Origin: Cyclobacteriaceae bacterium
GTDB taxonomy: Bacteria; Bacteroidota; Bacteroidia; Cytophagales; Cyclobacteriaceae
Direction: 5' to 3'
DNA: 64,000 nt
Assembly (NCBI GenBank): GCA_019638275.1
Contig: JAHBUC010000002.1
Coordinates: 310,001-374,000 of the forward strand
The number at the start of each line of letters is the position of its first letter. Positions within the stretch are counted from its first letter, which is position 1. Position numbers and translations under genes: made by a program. A model generated the notes under the pieces. It was given only the letters and a program-made list of their open reading frames with translations, made no database searches and was not told the origin of the DNA. Shown here piece by piece: positions 8,073 to 16,809 of this stretch.

Positions 8073-8213
8073 CTAAAGCGTAAGTTCTTGTTGAATGGCG
8101 GAGATCTTATCCGTTACCTCACCAAGGTTGGTGTTGACTTCCGGAATGTTGAGCTTACTTAATTCGTCCGACAACGGGCCATTCGGACAAGGCCCATTTT
8201 GCGTTTGCTCATA
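8073..8213 (-). pseudogene. Decayed C-terminal gene fragment
   Basis: On the minus strand a frame is open for 46 codons between an in-frame TAA (8214-8216) and a TAG stop (8073-8075). It encodes a plausible protein tail with the pattern CPNGPLSDELSKLNIPEVN then TNLGEVTDKISAIQQELTL. There is no ATG in the frame. The composition is strongly protein-like and amphipathic at the end, so I read it as the 3' remnant of a gene lost by deletion. It could also be chance. The parent family is not recognised. Confidence 0.4.
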
Positions 8214-8234
8214 TTACAGTTGCTTTAAAACATT

Positions 8235-8486
8235 CTATGACAAATAATGCAATAGTTTGTACAACTTCTCAAACAATAGCAAGAGGACAAGAACAGCAAC
8301 ACCAAAAAAAAGATAGGTGTTTATTAGCCATGGCTCTAATCTTTTGCCAACCCTACCTAAAATGGCTGCTATTACAAATAACACGCCCCAAGATCCTGTA
8401 GGCAAATTACCATATTTAGAATCAATCAAAACCATACAAGTAATCATCACTACTATGTATCCAGCAGTATATACAATTTCTTTCAT
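8235..8486 (-). CDS. Small integral membrane protein, hypothetical
   Basis: 83 residues, very hydrophobic. Three probable membrane segments are visible: IVYTAGYIVVMITCMVLI, WGVLFVIAAILG and TYLFFGVAVLVLLLLFEKL, with a basic RVGKRLEP turn between the last two. A perfect TAnnTTTG box (TAAATTTG, 8500-8507) lies 14 bases upstream of the ATG, which supports expression, though the leader would be very short. No family recognised. It is transcribed toward the decayed fragment and may be part of the same remnant locus. Confidence 0.5.
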   Translation of the reverse strand: MKEIVYTAGYIVVMITCMVLIDSKYGNLPTGSWGVLFVIAAILGRVGKRLEPWLINTYLFFGVAVLVLLLLFEKLYKLLHYLS

Positions 8487-8499
8487 GTCAATACCCAGT

Positions 8500-8507
8500 C
8501 AAATTTA
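8500..8507 (-). promoter_or_regulatory. Possible -7 box (TAAATTTG) for the small membrane protein
   Basis: Minus-strand TAAATTTG matches TAnnTTTG. The nearest TTG upstream is only 14 bases away rather than 18-21, so the -33 element is not convincing. Confidence 0.3.
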
Positions 8508-8676
8508 ATACCCTAGTTCCCCAATTACCTGATGATCATAAGTATAAACAGATACTATAGTGATTGTTAGAGTAGACCAAAGTCCCAAAGTCGTCCTTTC
8601 ACCATTTTATGATGTTGAGGTGTCAATTTAATAATTTAGAAGTTGGGAACGGTCTAATAGATACATAAGCAAAACA

Positions 8677-8703
8677 AAAAACCCGGCTCATCACCGGGTT
8701 TTT
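8677..8703 (-). terminator. infB operon terminator
   Basis: AAAAACCCGG (8677-8686) and CCGGGTTTTT (8694-8703) form a 10-bp stem around a 7-base loop. Read on the minus strand it ends in a T run and lies about 20 bases beyond the infB stop. Confidence 0.85.
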
Positions 8704-8724
8704 CATTTATTTTATTTAGTTGTT

Positions 8725-11364
8725 TCATGACAACGTACGTTTCACTTCGCGCATTTCGTAGCTTTCAATTACATCACCTACCTGAATGTCGTTGAAGCTT
8801 TCGATGCCCATACCGCAGTCGTAACCAGACTTCACTTCACCCACATCATCCTTAAAGCGTTTCAGCGAATTCAGCTTACCGGCATACACCACAATACCAT
8901 CGCGGATGAGGCGTATCGGGTTGTTGCGTTTGATGTAACCATCGGTAACCATACAGCCGGCAACGGTGCCCACCTTGGTGATCTTGAACACATCTCGCAC
9001 TTCGGCATTACCCACAATAACTTCCTGCTGCTCGGGCGCCAACATACCTTCCATAGCGGCCTTCACATCATTGATCGCATCGTAGATGATGGAGTATAAA
9101 CGAATTTCAATTTCTTCATTCTCCGCAACCCTGCGGGCAGATGATGAAGGACGAACCTGGAAGCCCACGATAACCGCATCGGAAGCTGACGCCAGCAATA
9201 CATCCGATTCGGAGATCTGACCCACACCACGGTGAATAATGGCTACCTGAATTTCTTTGGTTGATAGTTTCAACAATGAATCCGACAAGGCTTCAACCGA
9301 ACCATCCACGTCACCCTTAACAATCACGTTCAATTGCTTGAAGTTACCGATCGCCAGGCGTCTTCCAATTTCATCGAGTGTAATGTGCTTCTTCGTACGG
9401 ATGCTCTGCTCACGCAAAATCTGTCCGCGCTTCGAAGCGAGTTCGCGAGCTTCCCGGTCACTTTCCATCACCGAGAACTTCTCACCCGCTTGTGGCGCAC
9501 CATCTAACCCGAGTACCTGTACCGGTGTTGACGGTCCGGCTTCTTTAATCTTTCCACCGGCCGCATCAAACATCGCTTTTACACGACCGTAATGTGCTCC
9601 CGCCAGCACCACATCGCCAATGTGCAACGTACCGGTTTGCACCATTACCGTTGCCACATATCCACGACCTTTATCCAACGAAGCCTCAATGATTGAGCCG
9701 GTGGCAGATCGATCCGGGTTCGCTTTTAAATTTAGAAGCTCAGCTTCGAGCAATACTTTCTCCAACAACTCATCAATGCCCTGCCCCGACTTGGCCGAGA
9801 TTGCCTGACACTGATATTTTCCACCCCAATCTTCTACCAGGATGTTAATTTTTGCCAACGATTCTTTAACCTTCTCCGGGTTAGCAGTCGGCTTATCAAT
9901 TTTGTTAATGGCAATTACAATCGGTACACCAGCTACCTGCGCGTGATTGATCGCTTCTTTGGTTTGCGGCATCACATCATCATCGGCTGCCACCACAATA
10001 ATGGCAATATCCGTAAGCTTGGCACCGCGTGCACGCATGGCCGTAAAGGCTTCGTGGCCGGGTGTATCGAGGAAGGCAATTTTGTTTCCACCTTTCGTGG
10101 TTACATCATAAGCTCCAATATGCTGGGTAATTCCCCCGGCTTCGGATGCGGTAACTTTTGTTTTGCGGATATAGTCAAGCAAAGATGTTTTACCGTGGTC
10201 AACGTGACCCATGATGGTTACAATCGGGGCGCGAGGTTGCAGTTCTTCTTCCGTATCCGGAACTTCTTCTACCTCAGTTTCTTCTTCTGTTGTGGTGAAC
10301 TGAACATCGTAACCAAATTCATCAGCAATTACGGTAATGGCTTCTGCATCCAGGCGTTGGTTAATGGAAACGAACATACCCAGACTTAGACATGTAGAAA
10401 TTACATCGTTAACTGAAACGTTCATTAACGAAGCCAGGTCATTGGCTGAAATAAACTCAGTAACCTTTAACGTTTTTGATGCTTCCTGCTCCTGAAGCAT
10501 TTGTTGCTCCTGTGCCTCAGAAACTGCCTGACGTTTTTCACGTCTGTATTTTGCTCCGCTACCCTTCTTATGGCCACCACTTAACTTGGCCAACGTGGCG
10601 CGAATCTGATCTTGAATTTCCTTTTCAGAAGGTTCTTCCTTTTGCACACGCGGCTGCATGGGTTTGCCGCGCTGGCTCTTGTTATCCTGGGTAATGATGC
10701 GCTTACGCGGACGTTTACCTTTTTTGTCATCCCCGATATCCGATGAGGCAACCGGCTGATCTTTCTTCTTTTCCTTCTCTACCGGAAGCTCAATTCTATC
10801 GACAACTTTTAAGCCTTTCAACTTATCCGCTCGGGCCTTGATAACTTCCTGCTCCGGCTTCTCAACAACTTTCTCTTCTTTCTTGGCTTCAGGCTGCTGC
10901 TCCTCTTCTACTTTTTCTTCTTCTACCTTCTCTTCTTCTTTCTTCGCTTTTTTCTCCAACTCAATCTTGCCTACAACCTTAATGCCTTCCAACTTGGGCT
11001 TTTCGCGCTCAAGCTTTTCAGGTTTGGTCTCTTCCTTGGTCTTGATTTCAGTGGCACCAAGGTTTTTAATCATGATGCTCTCCTCCTCGTCCTTGCTTTT
11101 CTTAGCGACAATTTCCTTTTCGCTTTCAATAACCAGGTTATCGGTGTGCTTTGCCCCGATGGTTAATCCGCTCGCCTCCATTTTTTCGGTGGCCGAAGCA
11201 GCAAACTCCTTTGATAGCAGCGCAAACTGATCGGGTGTAAGTTTTGCGTTGGGGTTGTTCTCAACCTCATGCCCCTTCTTCGCCAGGAAATCCAATATGG
11301 TATGATGCCCCACATTGAGTTTCCTCGCTGCCTGACTCAACCTGATCAATTTTTCTTCTGCCAT
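8725..11364 (-). CDS. infB: Translation initiation factor IF-2
   Basis: 879 residues. The GTPase brings initiator tRNA to the 30S subunit and promotes subunit joining. Seen directly: an N-terminal IF2_N helix domain (residues 1-55), a long Lys/Glu-rich linker (about 85-290) with several [16 protein letters not shown] echoes, a second IF2_N-like segment near 300-345, then the G domain from about residue 380 with GHVDHGKT (G1), DTPGHEAF (G3), NKID (G4) and SAKSG (G5). The C-terminal domains end at a [17 protein letters not shown] motif. The length is normal for Bacteroidota. It is third in rimP-nusA-infB, 48 bases after nusA. Confidence 0.98.
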   Translation of the reverse strand: MAEEKLIRLSQAARKLNVGHHTILDFLAKKGHEVENNPNAKLTPDQFALLSKEFAASATEKMEASGLTIGAKHTDNLVIESEKEIVAKKSKDEEESIMIKNLGATEIKTKEETKPEKLEREKPKLEGIKVVGKIELEKKAKKEEEKVEEEKVEEEQQPEAKKEEKVVEKPEQEVIKARADKLKGLKVVDRIELPVEKEKKKDQPVASSDIGDDKKGKRPRKRIITQDNKSQRGKPMQPRVQKEEPSEKEIQDQIRATLAKLSGGHKKGSGAKYRREKRQAVSEAQEQQMLQEQEASKTLKVTEFISANDLASLMNVSVNDVISTCLSLGMFVSINQRLDAEAITVIADEFGYDVQFTTTEEETEVEEVPDTEEELQPRAPIVTIMGHVDHGKTSLLDYIRKTKVTASEAGGITQHIGAYDVTTKGGNKIAFLDTPGHEAFTAMRARGAKLTDIAIIVVAADDDVMPQTKEAINHAQVAGVPIVIAINKIDKPTANPEKVKESLAKINILVEDWGGKYQCQAISAKSGQGIDELLEKVLLEAELLNLKANPDRSATGSIIEASLDKGRGYVATVMVQTGTLHIGDVVLAGAHYGRVKAMFDAAGGKIKEAGPSTPVQVLGLDGAPQAGEKFSVMESDREARELASKRGQILREQSIRTKKHITLDEIGRRLAIGNFKQLNVIVKGDVDGSVEALSDSLLKLSTKEIQVAIIHRGVGQISESDVLLASASDAVIVGFQVRPSSSARRVAENEEIEIRLYSIIYDAINDVKAAMEGMLAPEQQEVIVGNAEVRDVFKITKVGTVAGCMVTDGYIKRNNPIRLIRDGIVVYAGKLNSLKRFKDDVGEVKSGYDCGMGIESFNDIQVGDVIESYEMREVKRTLS

Positions 11365-11412
11365 ACGTTACTGTTAGTCTCTAAGTGTTATTTTTTGATG
11401 CGCAGGCTAATC

Positions 11413-12666
11413 CTATTCAAATTCCTTGCGCAAGATAGCATGAACATCCTCAATGGTTTCTTCTTCCAGATCGGTTCTTCTCACCAATTCCTCTTTCGAT
11501 AAGCTCAACACGCTTTTCGCGGTATCCAAACCGATGCGCTTCAACTCATCAATTACCCAGCTTTCTATTTCATCGCTGAATTCGTCCAGGTCAACATCTT
11601 CCTCAACCTGGCCGTCCAGTTCGCGGAATACGTCAATTTCATATCCTACCAGACGGCTCGCCAACTTAATGTTTAATCCGCCTTTACCGATTGCCAGTGA
11701 AACCTGATCGGGTTTCAGGTAAACCGAAATGCGGCCGTTGTCTTTATCAATTTTAATGCTCGAAATTTTTGCAGGGCTCAATGCACGCTGCACATAAAGC
11801 TCCAGGTTTTCTGTAAAGTTGATAACGTCAATATTCTCATTCTGCAACTCACGCACAATGGCGTGAATACGAGAACCCTTCATACCCACGCAAGCGCCCA
11901 CCGGATCGATACGGTCATCGTATGATTCAACCGCGACTTTTGCACGTTCACCCGGCTCACGAACTACTTTTTTAATGGTGATCAGGCCATCATACACTTC
12001 GGGTACTTCCTGCTCGAACAAACGCTCCAGGAAAACAGGGGATGTACGCGATAAAATAATTTTCGGGTTTCCGTTCACCATTTCCACCTTGTGAACAATC
12101 GCACGCACGTTCTCACCTTTCCGGTAACGGTCTTTTTGAATTTGTTCGTTTCGTGGAATGGAAATCTCATTTCCTTCCGCATCAATCAACAACACTTCTT
12201 TGCTTAAGATCTGATAAACCTCACCGGCAATGATCTCACCCACAAGCTCCTTATATTTTTGAAAGAGAATATCTTTCTCCAGATCTTTTACTTTTTGAAT
12301 CAACGTTTGGCGGGCAGTGGTTACAGCCCTGCGGCCAAAGTCTTCCAGGTAAATTTGCTCTGCCACTTCTTCGCCCACTTCAAAATCGGGCTCAATTTTG
12401 CGGGCATCGGTCAGGCTGATTTTGTCGTGATCCCAGATGTCTTCTGAATCGTCATCAACGATTTCGCGGAAGCGCCAGATTTCCAAATCACCCTTATCGG
12501 CATTGATAATAATGTCGAAGTTATCATCCGTTTCATATTTCTTCCGGATCATGTTTCTGAAAACATCTTCCAGGATGCGGATCATCGTAGGACGATCAAT
12601 GTTTTTCTGTTTCGCAAACTCTGCAAACGATTCTATCAGGCCTGCTGCTGTGTCGTGCGTTGTCAT
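11413..12666 (-). CDS. nusA: Transcription termination/antitermination factor NusA
   Basis: 417 residues. NusA binds RNA polymerase and nascent RNA and modulates pausing and termination. Domains in order: the RNAP-binding N-terminal domain (about 1-130, with FAEFAKQKNIDRPTMIRILEDVFR split across its first helix), an S1 domain (about 135-205), and KH1 and KH2 domains (about 230-375) with VGMKGSRI and AIGKGGLNIKLASRL RNA-binding loops. A short acidic C-terminal region follows. The two extra acidic repeats of E. coli NusA are absent, as usual in this phylum. It starts 2 bases after rimP stops, so translation is probably coupled. Confidence 0.97.
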   Translation of the reverse strand: MTTHDTAAGLIESFAEFAKQKNIDRPTMIRILEDVFRNMIRKKYETDDNFDIIINADKGDLEIWRFREIVDDDSEDIWDHDKISLTDARKIEPDFEVGEEVAEQIYLEDFGRRAVTTARQTLIQKVKDLEKDILFQKYKELVGEIIAGEVYQILSKEVLLIDAEGNEISIPRNEQIQKDRYRKGENVRAIVHKVEMVNGNPKIILSRTSPVFLERLFEQEVPEVYDGLITIKKVVREPGERAKVAVESYDDRIDPVGACVGMKGSRIHAIVRELQNENIDVINFTENLELYVQRALSPAKISSIKIDKDNGRISVYLKPDQVSLAIGKGGLNIKLASRLVGYEIDVFRELDGQVEEDVDLDEFSDEIESWVIDELKRIGLDTAKSVLSLSKEELVRRTDLEEETIEDVHAILRKEFE

Positions 12667-12668
12667 AA

Positions 12669-13133
12669 TTATTTAAATGATACCATTACAAACGTTTTAT
12701 CTATTTCCGAAAAAGGAATCACAACTTCCTTCACTTCTTTCTTTTTTCCTGTGCCACTCACTTCTTCCAGGGTTACGGCTTGATTGGTCACCTCCATCAA
12801 TTTTCCCTGGTGAACTCCCGAAGCCGTTTTCACTTTCACCTGCCGCCCCTTGTTCTTATGATATTGACGAACCAGTTTCAGCGGATGGTCCAATCCGGGT
12901 GTTGACACTTCCAGGTGATACGGATCGGGCATCAGGTTGGCCTCATCAAGTGCTGCGGAAAGGGCACGACTTAAATCAGCACAATCATCGATGGTTACCC
13001 CCTGATCACCATCAACAATTACAATCAACTTATTCGGCTTTTTCTTCAAGGAGGCAACCACTTCAACAATAAACTGGCTATCACTTTTCAGATGCTTTTC
13101 TGCCAGTTTTTGTATGCGTTCCGTTGTTTCCAT
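12669..13133 (-). CDS. rimP: Ribosome maturation factor RimP
   Basis: 154 residues from the ATG at 13133. RimP is needed for 30S subunit assembly. Motifs seen: DGDQGVTIDDCADLSRAL in the N-terminal domain and the strongly conserved EVSTPGLDHPL turn, followed by the small SH3-like C-terminal domain (GRQVKVKTASGVHQGKL). An upstream in-frame start at 13226 is rejected because it would extend through the leader hairpin and promoter. This is the first gene of the rimP-nusA-infB operon, with its own promoter at 13196-13226 and a hairpin in the leader. Confidence 0.95.
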   Translation of the reverse strand: METTERIQKLAEKHLKSDSQFIVEVVASLKKKPNKLIVIVDGDQGVTIDDCADLSRALSAALDEANLMPDPYHLEVSTPGLDHPLKLVRQYHKNKGRQVKVKTASGVHQGKLMEVTNQAVTLEEVSGTGKKKEVKEVVIPFSEIDKTFVMVSFK

Positions 13134-13150
13134 AAAACCGCTAAAACAAA

Positions 13151-13172
13151 GAGGGGACTTTGTCGTCCCCTC
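13151..13172 (-). promoter_or_regulatory. Leader hairpin upstream of rimP-nusA-infB
   Basis: GAGGGGAC (13151-13158) and GTCCCCTC (13165-13172) form a perfect GC-rich 8-bp stem with a 6-base loop. In the minus-strand transcript it is followed by TTTGTTTT, so it is terminator-like. It sits between the inferred transcription start and the rimP ATG, 18 bases before the ATG. An attenuator or a binding site for autoregulation is plausible. Confidence 0.6.
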
Positions 13173-13195
13173 GTCTAGTTGATCATATTTCGGTG

Positions 13196-13226
13196 CAAAT
13201 GTATACGATTTAAACGGGAAAGGCAA
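13196..13226 (-). promoter_or_regulatory. Bacteroidota-type promoter for rimP-nusA-infB
   Basis: Minus strand: TTG (13224-13226), 20 bases, TACATTTG (13196-13203). This matches the phylum's TTG-N(19-21)-TAnnTTTG consensus for the primary sigma factor. The start point would fall near 13189, giving a leader of about 55 bases that contains the hairpin. Confidence 0.75.
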
Positions 13227-13271
13227 GCGCCCGCAAATCCATTGAATAGGTCACCTCAAAAAAAACACCCA

Positions 13272-13377
13272 ATGTCAGGTTGTCCAAAGGACTCCTTTTG
13301 GAGAGCTTGTCGAAGGCGGTTTGGAGACTCAAACAATAGCCTTCGACATCCCGATAAATATCGGGACAGGCTGACAT
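13272..13377. repeat. Nested palindromic intergenic element (about 106 bp)
   Basis: Three inverted repeats are nested or adjacent. The outer arms (from 13272 and to 13377) match over 14 bases with two mismatches, ending in ATGTCAG and CTGACAT. An inner pair TGTCGAAGGC (13308-13317) and GCCTTCGACA (13339-13348) is perfect. TCCCGAT-AAAT-ATCGGGA (13049+300 to 13366, i.e. 13349-13366) is a small hairpin beside it. It lies between rfbA and the rimP promoter, outside any gene. The architecture resembles a REP/MITE-type mobile palindrome. Confidence 0.6.
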
Positions 13378-13414
13378 ATGAACTGATTCTTTATAGCTAC
13401 ACTTAATATTTGTC

Positions 13415-14272
13415 TTAAGAAAGGTTCTTCAGGTATTCACCATACCCGCTTTTTTCAAGAGGTTTGGCCAACTCCAGCAATTGATCCCGATTTATAAACT
13501 TCATCCGGTAAGCAATTTCTTCAATGCATCCTACCTTCAATCCCTGGCGTTGTTCTATTACCTGAACAAAGGTTGACGCCTGCATGAGGGAATCAAATGT
13601 ACCGGTATCCAACCAGGCTGTGCCACGATTCATAACCGCTACTTTCAGTTTGCCCCTTTTCAGATAGGTGTTGTTCACATCTGTGATTTCCAGTTCTCCC
13701 CGCGGACTGGGCTTAATTGCTTTGGCAATGTTTACCACTTCATTGTCATAGAAATAAAGGCCGGGAACTGCATAGTTTGATTTCGGTTGCTTTGGTTTTT
13801 CTTCAATTGAAACGGCATTCATCTCTGCATCGAATTCAACCACACCGTATCGCTCGGGATCGTGCACGTGGTAGGCAAATACAATCCCGCCCTCTGGATC
13901 AACACAAGACTGAACCAATTTGCCGAAACCACTTCCGTAAAAAATATTATCGCCCAGAATCAAGGCAACACTATCGCTACCAATAAAGTCGGCACCAATG
14001 ATAAATGCCTGTGCGAGCCCTTCAGGTTTTGGTTGTTCGGCATATGAAAATGAACAACCGAGTTGTTTGCCATCACCCAACAGCTTTTTGAACATGGGTA
14101 AATCATGCGGTGTAGAAATGATGAGGATTTCCCTAATGCCAGCCATCATCAACACCGAAAGCGGATAGTAAATCATTGGCTTATCGTACAAGGGCATCAA
14201 TTGTTTGCTTACCGCAAGTGTAAGCGGATGAAGTCGTGTGCCAGAGCCGCCTGCCAGGATTATCCCTTTCAT
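13415..14272 (-). CDS. rfbA: Glucose-1-phosphate thymidylyltransferase
   Basis: 285 residues from the ATG at 14272, where [16 protein letters not shown] begins as in the family; the longer frame to 14311 is not needed. It makes dTDP-glucose from dTTP and glucose-1-phosphate, the first step to dTDP-rhamnose and related sugars. Motifs seen: the GGSGTRL nucleotide-binding loop (residues 8-14), [17 protein letters not shown] in two parts, [10 protein letters not shown], and [20 protein letters not shown]. It is in a minus-strand cluster, 13 bases downstream of rfbB. The promoter is probably upstream of ugd. Confidence 0.96.
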   Translation of the reverse strand: MKGIILAGGSGTRLHPLTLAVSKQLMPLYDKPMIYYPLSVLMMAGIREILIISTPHDLPMFKKLLGDGKQLGCSFSYAEQPKPEGLAQAFIIGADFIGSDSVALILGDNIFYGSGFGKLVQSCVDPEGGIVFAYHVHDPERYGVVEFDAEMNAVSIEEKPKQPKSNYAVPGLYFYDNEVVNIAKAIKPSPRGELEITDVNNTYLKRGKLKVAVMNRGTAWLDTGTFDSLMQASTFVQVIEQRQGLKVGCIEEIAYRMKFINRDQLLELAKPLEKSGYGEYLKNLS

Positions 14273-14285
14273 AATTTGTTGATTA

Positions 14286-15344
14286 TCAGCGATTAACGTA
14301 CATTTTATCATAATACTTCAGGTATTCACCCGAGGTAACATGTTGCAACCATTGCTGGTTTGAAAGATACCAGGCAACCGTTTTTTCCAGACCTTCCGGG
14401 AAATCCGTTTCCGGGCGCCAGCCTATTTCACTGATTACCTTTGAAGCATCAATGGCATAACGCATATCATGACCGGGGCGATCCTTAACGTAAGTAATCA
14501 GTTTCGCGGAAGTACCATCAGCTCGCTCCAGCTTCTTATCAATAATTGAACAGAGTAACTTCACCAGATCAATATTCTTCCATTCGTTGTTACCGCCAAT
14601 GTTGTACACTTCACCTGATTTTCCTTTGTGAAAAATAGCATCAATGGCTTTCGCATGATCCTCCACATACAACCAATCGCGAATGTTCTCGCCCTTTCCA
14701 TACACCGGCAAAGGTTTACTGTTCACCATGTTATTGATCATAAGCGGAATCAGTTTTTCTGGAAACTGATAGGGGCCATAATTGTTGGAGCACCTGCTGA
14801 TGATGGTTGGAAGTCCGTAGCTGTTACCGAATGCCTGAACAAAGTGATCGCTGCTCGCTTTCGATGCGGAGTAAGGAGAGCGTGGATCAATCGGAGTTTG
14901 CTCGGTGAAATAACCATCAGCTATTGAACCGTAAACTTCATCCGTTGAGATGTGATAAAACATCTTTCCGTTCATCTGGCCATGCCATGCCGAATGTGCT
15001 GCTTTCAACAAACGGATGGTGCCAATAATGTTGGTCATGGCAAACTCATCCGGATTATGGATGGAGCGATCAACATGCGATTCAGCAGCTAAGTGAATTA
15101 CCCCTTGTACAGGATATTCCTTAAAAATTGAATTCAGCAGCTCAATGTCGAGGATATCACCCTTGATGAATTTATGGTTCGGATGATTTTCAATCTCCCG
15201 AAGGTTCTCCAGGTTTCCCGCATAGGTCAGGCTATCCAGGTTCAGAATACGGTATTGTGGGTACTTTTCTACAAAAAGACGCACCACATGTGAGCCTATG
15301 AAACCGGCACCGCCTGTTATGAGGATATTTTTTTTGTCGTTCAC
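14286..15344 (-). CDS. rfbB: dTDP-glucose 4,6-dehydratase
   Basis: 352 residues, an extended short-chain dehydrogenase acting on dTDP-glucose to give the 4-keto-6-deoxy sugar. Seen directly: the NAD-binding [10 protein letters not shown] loop (11-20), the catalytic TDE triad (134-136), which is specific to this dehydratase group, and the Y158-x3-K162 pair in [22 protein letters not shown] is the usual substrate-binding segment. It lies between ugd (4-base gap) and rfbA (13-base gap). Neither rfbC nor rfbD is next to it in this window, so the end product of the pathway cannot be read here. Confidence 0.97.
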   Translation of the reverse strand: MNDKKNILITGGAGFIGSHVVRLFVEKYPQYRILNLDSLTYAGNLENLREIENHPNHKFIKGDILDIELLNSIFKEYPVQGVIHLAAESHVDRSIHNPDEFAMTNIIGTIRLLKAAHSAWHGQMNGKMFYHISTDEVYGSIADGYFTEQTPIDPRSPYSASKASSDHFVQAFGNSYGLPTIISRCSNNYGPYQFPEKLIPLMINNMVNSKPLPVYGKGENIRDWLYVEDHAKAIDAIFHKGKSGEVYNIGGNNEWKNIDLVKLLCSIIDKKLERADGTSAKLITYVKDRPGHDMRYAIDASKVISEIGWRPETDFPEGLEKTVAWYLSNQQWLQHVTSGEYLKYYDKMYVNR

Positions 15345-15348
15345 AACA

Positions 15349-16662
15349 TTAATTTTTTACGATTTCACGGCCAACACTATAATAAGTGAACCCAAGTTCA
15401 CGAATATTTGAGGTGTCATAAATATTGCGGCCATCAAAAATCGCCTTTGCATTCATCAGCGACTTCATCCGGTCAAAGTCGGGGGTACGATACTCCGGCC
15501 ATTCCGTTGCGACCAACAACGCATCAGCTTTATTCAAGGCATCATAGGGGTTGGTATGATAATGGATTTTATCGCCTAAAATCTTTTTCACATTTTCCAT
15601 GGCTTCCGGATCATGCACATGAACCTCAGCGCCTTCTTTCAGGAGCAATTCAATATTCAACAAAGCCGGTGCTTCACGAATGTCATCGGTTTGAGGTTTA
15701 AACGAAAGACCCCAAACAGCAATGCGCTTGCCTTTCAGGCCTTCTGCAAAATGCTCCTTCATGCGGTGAATCATTTTTGTTTTTTGATTCTCATTCACCG
15801 CCATTACGGCATCTAAAATTTTGAAGTCGTACTTTACCTGTTGCGCAGACTGTGACAGTGCCTGAACATCCTTAGGGAAGCAGCTTCCTCCATAACCAAT
15901 TCCGGCAAACAAAAATCGCTTGCCGATACGACTATCCGTACCTACGCCTTTGCGTACCAAATCTACATCCGCACCAAGTCGTTCACACAAGTTGGCAATC
16001 TCATTCATGAAAGTAATCTTCGTAGCCAGAAATGCATTCGCTGCATACTTGGTAAGTTCTGCCGAAGGCTCATCCATCACAATCACCGGATTGCCCTGCA
16101 TCACGTAGGGAGCGTACAGGGTTTCCATAATTTTGCGGGCACGGGCAGAGCGCGTTCCAATTACCACGCGTTCAGGTTTCATAAAATCCTCAACCGCCAA
16201 ACCTTCGCGTAAAAATTCCGGATTGGAAACCACATCAAATTCAACCTTAGCTCCTTCAGCAACTTTTTTACGAACCAGTTCTGCTGTGCCTACCGGCACT
16301 GTGCTCTTGTTAACAATTACTGTATAGTTTTCCAGCATCGGGCCCAGATCACCGGCCACTTTCAACACATATTGCAAATCTGCTGAACCATCAGCACCTG
16401 GCGGTGTAGGCAGCGCAAGCATAATGACTTGTGCATCTTTAATACCTTCCTGTAAACTTGTGGTGAAGAATAATCGATTCTCCTTTACGTTTCGCTCGAA
16501 AAGCGTTTCAAGGCCGGGCTCATAAATGGTGACTTTGCCACTTCTGAGGGTTTTGACTTTTTCGCTGTCAATGTCGACACAGGTTACGGTATTTCCGGTT
16601 TCGGCAAAGCATGTTCCGCTTACCAGACCTACGTATCCTGTTCCAATTACTGCAATTTTCAT
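15349..16662 (-). CDS. ugd: UDP-glucose 6-dehydrogenase
   Basis: 437 residues. It oxidises UDP-glucose to UDP-glucuronate, a precursor for envelope or exopolysaccharide sugars. Seen directly: the N-terminal NAD-binding GTGYVGLVSG (7-16), the STVPVGT segment, the NPEFLREG motif, and the catalytic Cys261 within GGSCFPKD. A C-terminal UDP-binding domain starts after the KGKRIAVWGLSFKP segment. The family could also include GDP-mannose dehydrogenase, but NPEFLREG with GGSCFPKD favours the UDP-glucose enzyme. It is first in the ugd-rfbB-rfbA unit and divergent from the acyl-CoA dehydrogenase gene. Confidence 0.95.
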   Translation of the reverse strand: MKIAVIGTGYVGLVSGTCFAETGNTVTCVDIDSEKVKTLRSGKVTIYEPGLETLFERNVKENRLFFTTSLQEGIKDAQVIMLALPTPPGADGSADLQYVLKVAGDLGPMLENYTVIVNKSTVPVGTAELVRKKVAEGAKVEFDVVSNPEFLREGLAVEDFMKPERVVIGTRSARARKIMETLYAPYVMQGNPVIVMDEPSAELTKYAANAFLATKITFMNEIANLCERLGADVDLVRKGVGTDSRIGKRFLFAGIGYGGSCFPKDVQALSQSAQQVKYDFKILDAVMAVNENQKTKMIHRMKEHFAEGLKGKRIAVWGLSFKPQTDDIREAPALLNIELLLKEGAEVHVHDPEAMENVKKILGDKIHYHTNPYDALNKADALLVATEWPEYRTPDFDRMKSLMNAKAIFDGRNIYDTSNIRELGFTYYSVGREIVKN

Positions 16663-16753
16663 GTGATAGGGTTAAAAAAGACCCCAAAACTAAGGCTTTT
16701 AATGGGTTTTCGAGGTGGTTCACAAAGATTTAAACCAACAAACTAACATTCGT

Positions 16754-16782
16754 TTGGTTATCCCGTTAAATGTGTACCTTCG
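16754..16782 (+). promoter_or_regulatory. Probable promoter for acyl-CoA dehydrogenase
   Basis: TTG (16754-16756), 18 bases, TACCTTCG (16775-16782). The -7 box differs from TAnnTTTG at one position. It lies 27 bases upstream of the ATG at 16810. Confidence 0.45.
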
Positions 16783-16809
16783 TGTCCCAAAATTTTTAAA
16801 ACAGAATCA

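Larger units (their letters stand above)
8057..8724. other. Gene-poor 668-base stretch
   Basis: Between the NTF2-like gene and infB no normal-sized gene is present. It holds a decayed gene tail (8073-8213, minus), a small membrane-protein ORF (8235-8486, minus), about 190 bases of AT-rich DNA with nothing recognised (8487-8676), and the infB terminator (8677-8703). Confidence 0.6.

Noticed and set aside
10838..11230. Long plus-strand frame rich in Ser and Phe opposite infB
   Set aside because: It is the antisense of the Lys/Glu-rich linker of IF-2. The biased codons of the linker keep that strand open by chance.
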